From an uncultured Eubacteriales bacterium (lineage in GTDB: Bacteria; Bacillota_A; Clostridia; Christensenellales; Aristaeellaceae): 6,526 nucleotides of DNA. The notes beneath the pieces are model-generated. The model searched no databases. It was not told the DNA's origin and was given only the letters and a program-made list of their open reading frames with translations. The DNA lies in NCBI GenBank assembly GCA_902766515.1, contig CACXEB010000085.1, forward strand, positions 1 to 6,526. The letters run 5' to 3'. Position numbers and translations under genes: made by a program. Of the stretch, positions 4,607-6,526 are shown piece by piece (position 1 is the stretch's first letter; each line of letters opens with the position of its first letter).

Positions 4607-6325
4607 ATGAATTACAGCCTGGAGCCCCGGCTTCGGATCACCGGCCCCGCCTATACCCTGGAAATGGATGACCGCCGCCCCGCCCTGCACGTCCATACGG
4701 CCGGCGGCGAACACCTGATGGACCTGTTCCTGGTTTCTTCCATACATACCCTGTCCGGCCGCGACGTCACCGCATCCTGCGGCGCGTGGGAAGCCGAAGC
4801 TTCGGAGGGAGCGGTCCGCCTGTCCGCCGAAATGGATTCCCTGTTCTGGGACCGCAAGAAGGTGGTTGTCGAATGCCGCGAGGACCGGATCACCTACAGC
4901 GTGACGGTGACCGGCGCGGGCCGGATCACGGACGCGGAGCTGCTGAGCGGGTATTACACCGGCGTCAACCAGCGCTACAGCACCGGCCGGTTTTATTCGT
5001 GCTTTGATGTGGACAGCGTATTCAATCCGGAGCCGGACGGCCGGGAGCGCTATGTCAATCCGCCGTCCGAGCGCCTGCTGATCGATATGGGCGGCGGGCC
5101 GCTCCCGGGGCGGGACCACTGGTTCTTTACCCCGCCGCCCTTCTGCTACGTGCTGCGGAAGGGAAGTTGCTGCGTGACGCTGGGCGTCACCGCGGAACCG
5201 GGCATGCACAGCTTCACGGAGTTTGAGTACACCGGCGGCGCCAGCGGCCAGGGGCTCCTGCTCCGGTACGAGGGCGAGGCGGCCGTCAGCGGCGAATACA
5301 CACTGCCGCAGGTACAGATGATCTTCGGCGCGGACGAATACAGCCTGATCGGGACATTCTCCCGGCTGGAGCGCCTGCCCGACGCCGGAAGGCCCGCGCC
5401 CGCGGACTGGTGGACGAAGCCCATTTTCTGCGGATGGGGCGCGCAGAGCGCGATGAGCGGCCGCGAACAGCAGCCCGCGCCCGCGCTGTCCACGCAGCGC
5501 TTCTATGAGGAATTCACCGCTTCGCTGGATGAGAAGCAGATCCGGCCCGGCACCATCGTGATCGATGACAAATGGCAGGCCGCCTACGGCCTGAACACCG
5601 TCGATCCCGTCAAGTGGCCGGACATGAAAAGCTTTATCGCGCGCATGCACGAAAAGGGCCGCCGGGTCCTGCTCTGGCTGAAGGCCTGGGATCCGGAGGG
5701 CGTCGAGCCGGCGCTGTGCATCCGCGACTGGCGGGACCGCCCCGTCGCCATCGACCCGACGCATCCGGATTACCGCAGGCTGTTTGAGGACCGCTGCCGG
5801 GATCTCCTGTCCCCCGGAGGCCTTGACGCGGACGGCTTCAAGATCGACTTCACCGCGCGGATCCCCAGCTGCGCAGGCTGCAGACGCCATGGGGAGGTGT
5901 GGGGCCTGGAGCTGATGCGCAGCTACCTGGGCATGGTCTACGACGCGGCGAAAGCCGTGAAGCCGGACGCGCTGGTGATGTGCCACTGCCCGCACCCCTA
6001 CCTGGCGGACAAGCTGGATATGATCCGCCTGAACGATATCAATACCGGCAAGCCCGTCAACCCCCAGATGATCCACCGCGCCCGGGTGGCCCGCGCCGCC
6101 ATGCCGGACCGGCTGATCGATACGGACAACTGGCCCATGCCGGACAAGCAGTCCTGGCTGGAGTACGTGCGCATCCAGCCCGATCTCGGCGTGCCCAGCC
6201 TGTATTACCTGTGGCACATGGACAACAGCCCGGAAGCGATCACCGACGCCGACCTGGAAACCGTCCGCGAAAGCTGGGACCGTTGGGAGCGCATGCAGCG
6301 CGCTGCCCGGGCACCGGAAAGCTGA
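4607..6325 (+). CDS. Clan GH-D-like (GH31/GH36-type) glycoside hydrolase
   Basis: This 572-residue protein has no signal peptide and is probably cytoplasmic. Residues 1-255 look like an N-terminal beta-sandwich. A TIM barrel follows from about 268 (WWTKPIFCGWG) with GTIVIDDKWQ (315-324), KWPDMKSFIARMHEKGRRVLLWLKAWDPEG (336-365) and DADGFKIDFTARIPS (407-421). The last motif resembles the nucleophile segment of GH31 enzymes such as YicI (KTDFGERIP), making Asp414 (bases 5846-5848) the candidate nucleophile. The segment VMCHCPHPYLADKLDMIRLNDINTG (457-481) offers Asp477 as candidate acid/base; Asp505 and Asp507 are alternatives. The protein ends right after the barrel, without the C-terminal beta domains of standard GH31 and GH36 enzymes. 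CxxC (422, 425) and CxC (459, 461) cysteines lie near the presumed active site. It forms an operon with the racemase-like gene. The substrate is probably an alpha-glycoside, but the sugar (galactose, glucose, xylose or other) cannot be told. Confidence 0.8.
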   Translation: MNYSLEPRLRITGPAYTLEMDDRRPALHVHTAGGEHLMDLFLVSSIHTLSGRDVTASCGAWEAEASEGAVRLSAEMDSLFWDRKKVVVECREDRITYSVTVTGAGRITDAELLSGYYTGVNQRYSTGRFYSCFDVDSVFNPEPDGRERYVNPPSERLLIDMGGGPLPGRDHWFFTPPPFCYVLRKGSCCVTLGVTAEPGMHSFTEFEYTGGASGQGLLLRYEGEAAVSGEYTLPQVQMIFGADEYSLIGTFSRLERLPDAGRPAPADWWTKPIFCGWGAQSAMSGREQQPAPALSTQRFYEEFTASLDEKQIRPGTIVIDDKWQAAYGLNTVDPVKWPDMKSFIARMHEKGRRVLLWLKAWDPEGVEPALCIRDWRDRPVAIDPTHPDYRRLFEDRCRDLLSPGGLDADGFKIDFTARIPSCAGCRRHGEVWGLELMRSYLGMVYDAAKAVKPDALVMCHCPHPYLADKLDMIRLNDINTGKPVNPQMIHRARVARAAMPDRLIDTDNWPMPDKQSWLEYVRIQPDLGVPSLYYLWHMDNSPEAITDADLETVRESWDRWERMQRAARAPES

Positions 6326-6447
6326 CCAGTTATTGACAGAATCAGGATCCATTTGAAAGTTCCCATGTCCGTACAGCAATTCTGTATTAATTGTGCATGG
6401 AAAATGATATTTATTGAAATTTTCTGAAAGAATCTGGCATTTCTCTA

Positions 6448-6476
6448 TTGACATTTCAGTTGGTATTTGATTTAAT
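6448..6476 (+). promoter_or_regulatory. Strong rightward promoter for a downstream gene
   Basis: A perfect TTGACA (6448-6453) is followed by a 17-bp spacer and TTTAAT (6471-6476, five of six). Transcription should start near 6483 and run off the right edge. The -10 region TGATTTAATA (6468-6477) is identical to that of the aldolase promoter. Confidence 0.8.
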
Positions 6477-6491
6477 ATAGTCAATACCAAC
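6459..6491. promoter_or_regulatory. Operator-like inverted repeat spanning the promoter -10 box
   Basis: The arms GTTGGTATT (6459-6467) and AATACCAAC (6483-6491) are perfect 9-bp inverted complements separated by 15 bp. The centre (6475) falls inside the -10 box (6471-6476). The right arm begins at or just after the predicted transcription start, so this is a DNA-level site rather than an RNA hairpin. The position suits a repressor that blocks RNA polymerase. The protein that binds is unknown; the DeoR protein of this window is one candidate, and a LacI- or GntR-type regulator outside it is another. Confidence 0.65.
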
Positions 6492-6526
6492 CGTTTCCAT
6501 TCTTTCCACCGGTGAATGTTTTCCCC

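Larger units (their letters stand above)
6326..6526. other. AT-rich intergenic region leading to a gene beyond the window
   Basis: Base composition falls sharply after the hydrolase stop. No intrinsic terminator with a GC-rich stem and T-tract is visible after the hydrolase gene; a weak CAATT/AATTG pair (6377-6381, 6389-6393) is too AT-rich. The right half holds a strong promoter and an inverted repeat, listed separately. No start codon with a ribosome binding site is seen before the window ends. Confidence 0.6.

Noticed and set aside
6333..6361. TTGACA at 6333-6338 as a promoter just after the hydrolase stop
   Set aside because: No -10-like hexamer occurs 16-18 bp downstream.
6336..6385. 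ACAGAAT/ATTCTGT inverted pair as a terminator for the hydrolase operon
   Set aside because: The 7-bp AT-rich arms are separated by 36 bases and not followed by a T-tract, so they would not form an effective terminator.
4346..6490. Long open frame of 714 codons on the minus strand opposite the hydrolase gene
   Set aside because: It is antisense to a gene with clear family motifs, extends through an intergenic promoter, has no ribosome binding site, and its translation has no recognisable domain. Such frames are common opposite GC-rich genes.

Overview
The window is a 6.5 kb piece of a GC-rich bacterial chromosome, with coding regions around 60-65 % GC by eye. It carries five genes that all look like carbohydrate or intermediary metabolism. 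Strong AGGAGG-type ribosome binding sites, sigma-A-like promoters in AT-rich intergenic DNA, and the families present (a bacterial GH38 mannosidase, a DeoR regulator, a ketose-bisphosphate aldolase and a clan GH-D-like hydrolase) suggest a GC-rich, glycan-degrading Firmicute (Clostridia-like). That assignment is an inference. I see no phage, transposon, CRISPR or RNA-gene signal.

Layout, left to right. (1) 1-1776, plus strand: the C-terminal part of a GH38 alpha-mannosidase whose catalytic N-terminus lies upstream of the window. (2) 1849-2613, plus strand: a DeoR-family regulator with its own extended -10 promoter, whose -35 box overlaps the mannosidase stop codon. (3) 2669-2698: a 12-bp-stem hairpin between converging genes, probably a shared terminator. 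(4) 3599-2712, minus strand: a class II (zinc) ketose-bisphosphate aldolase with a near-consensus promoter at 3703-3675. (5) 3600-3935: an AT-rich divergent control region with phased T-runs and a leader hairpin, and no gene. (6) 3936-4586 and 4607-6325, plus strand: a two-gene operon with a 20-bp gap, encoding an Asp/Glu-racemase-superfamily protein without the usual second catalytic cysteine and a 572-residue GH31/GH36-like (clan GH-D type) glycoside hydrolase. (7) 6326-6526: AT-rich DNA with a near-perfect rightward promoter whose -10 box sits inside a 9-bp inverted repeat. This is very probably the control region of a gene beyond the right edge.

A reasonable reading is an intracellular glycan or oligosaccharide utilisation locus. 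Two glycosidases (alpha-mannosidase and the clan GH-D-like enzyme) would release sugars, the aldolase would split a phosphorylated ketose into trioses, and the DeoR protein would sense a phosphosugar and repress. The racemase-like protein is the functional unknown. No complete new system is evident. The parts most worth a second look are the racemase-like/hydrolase pair, the hydrolase's short architecture, and the operator-like palindrome at 6459-6491.
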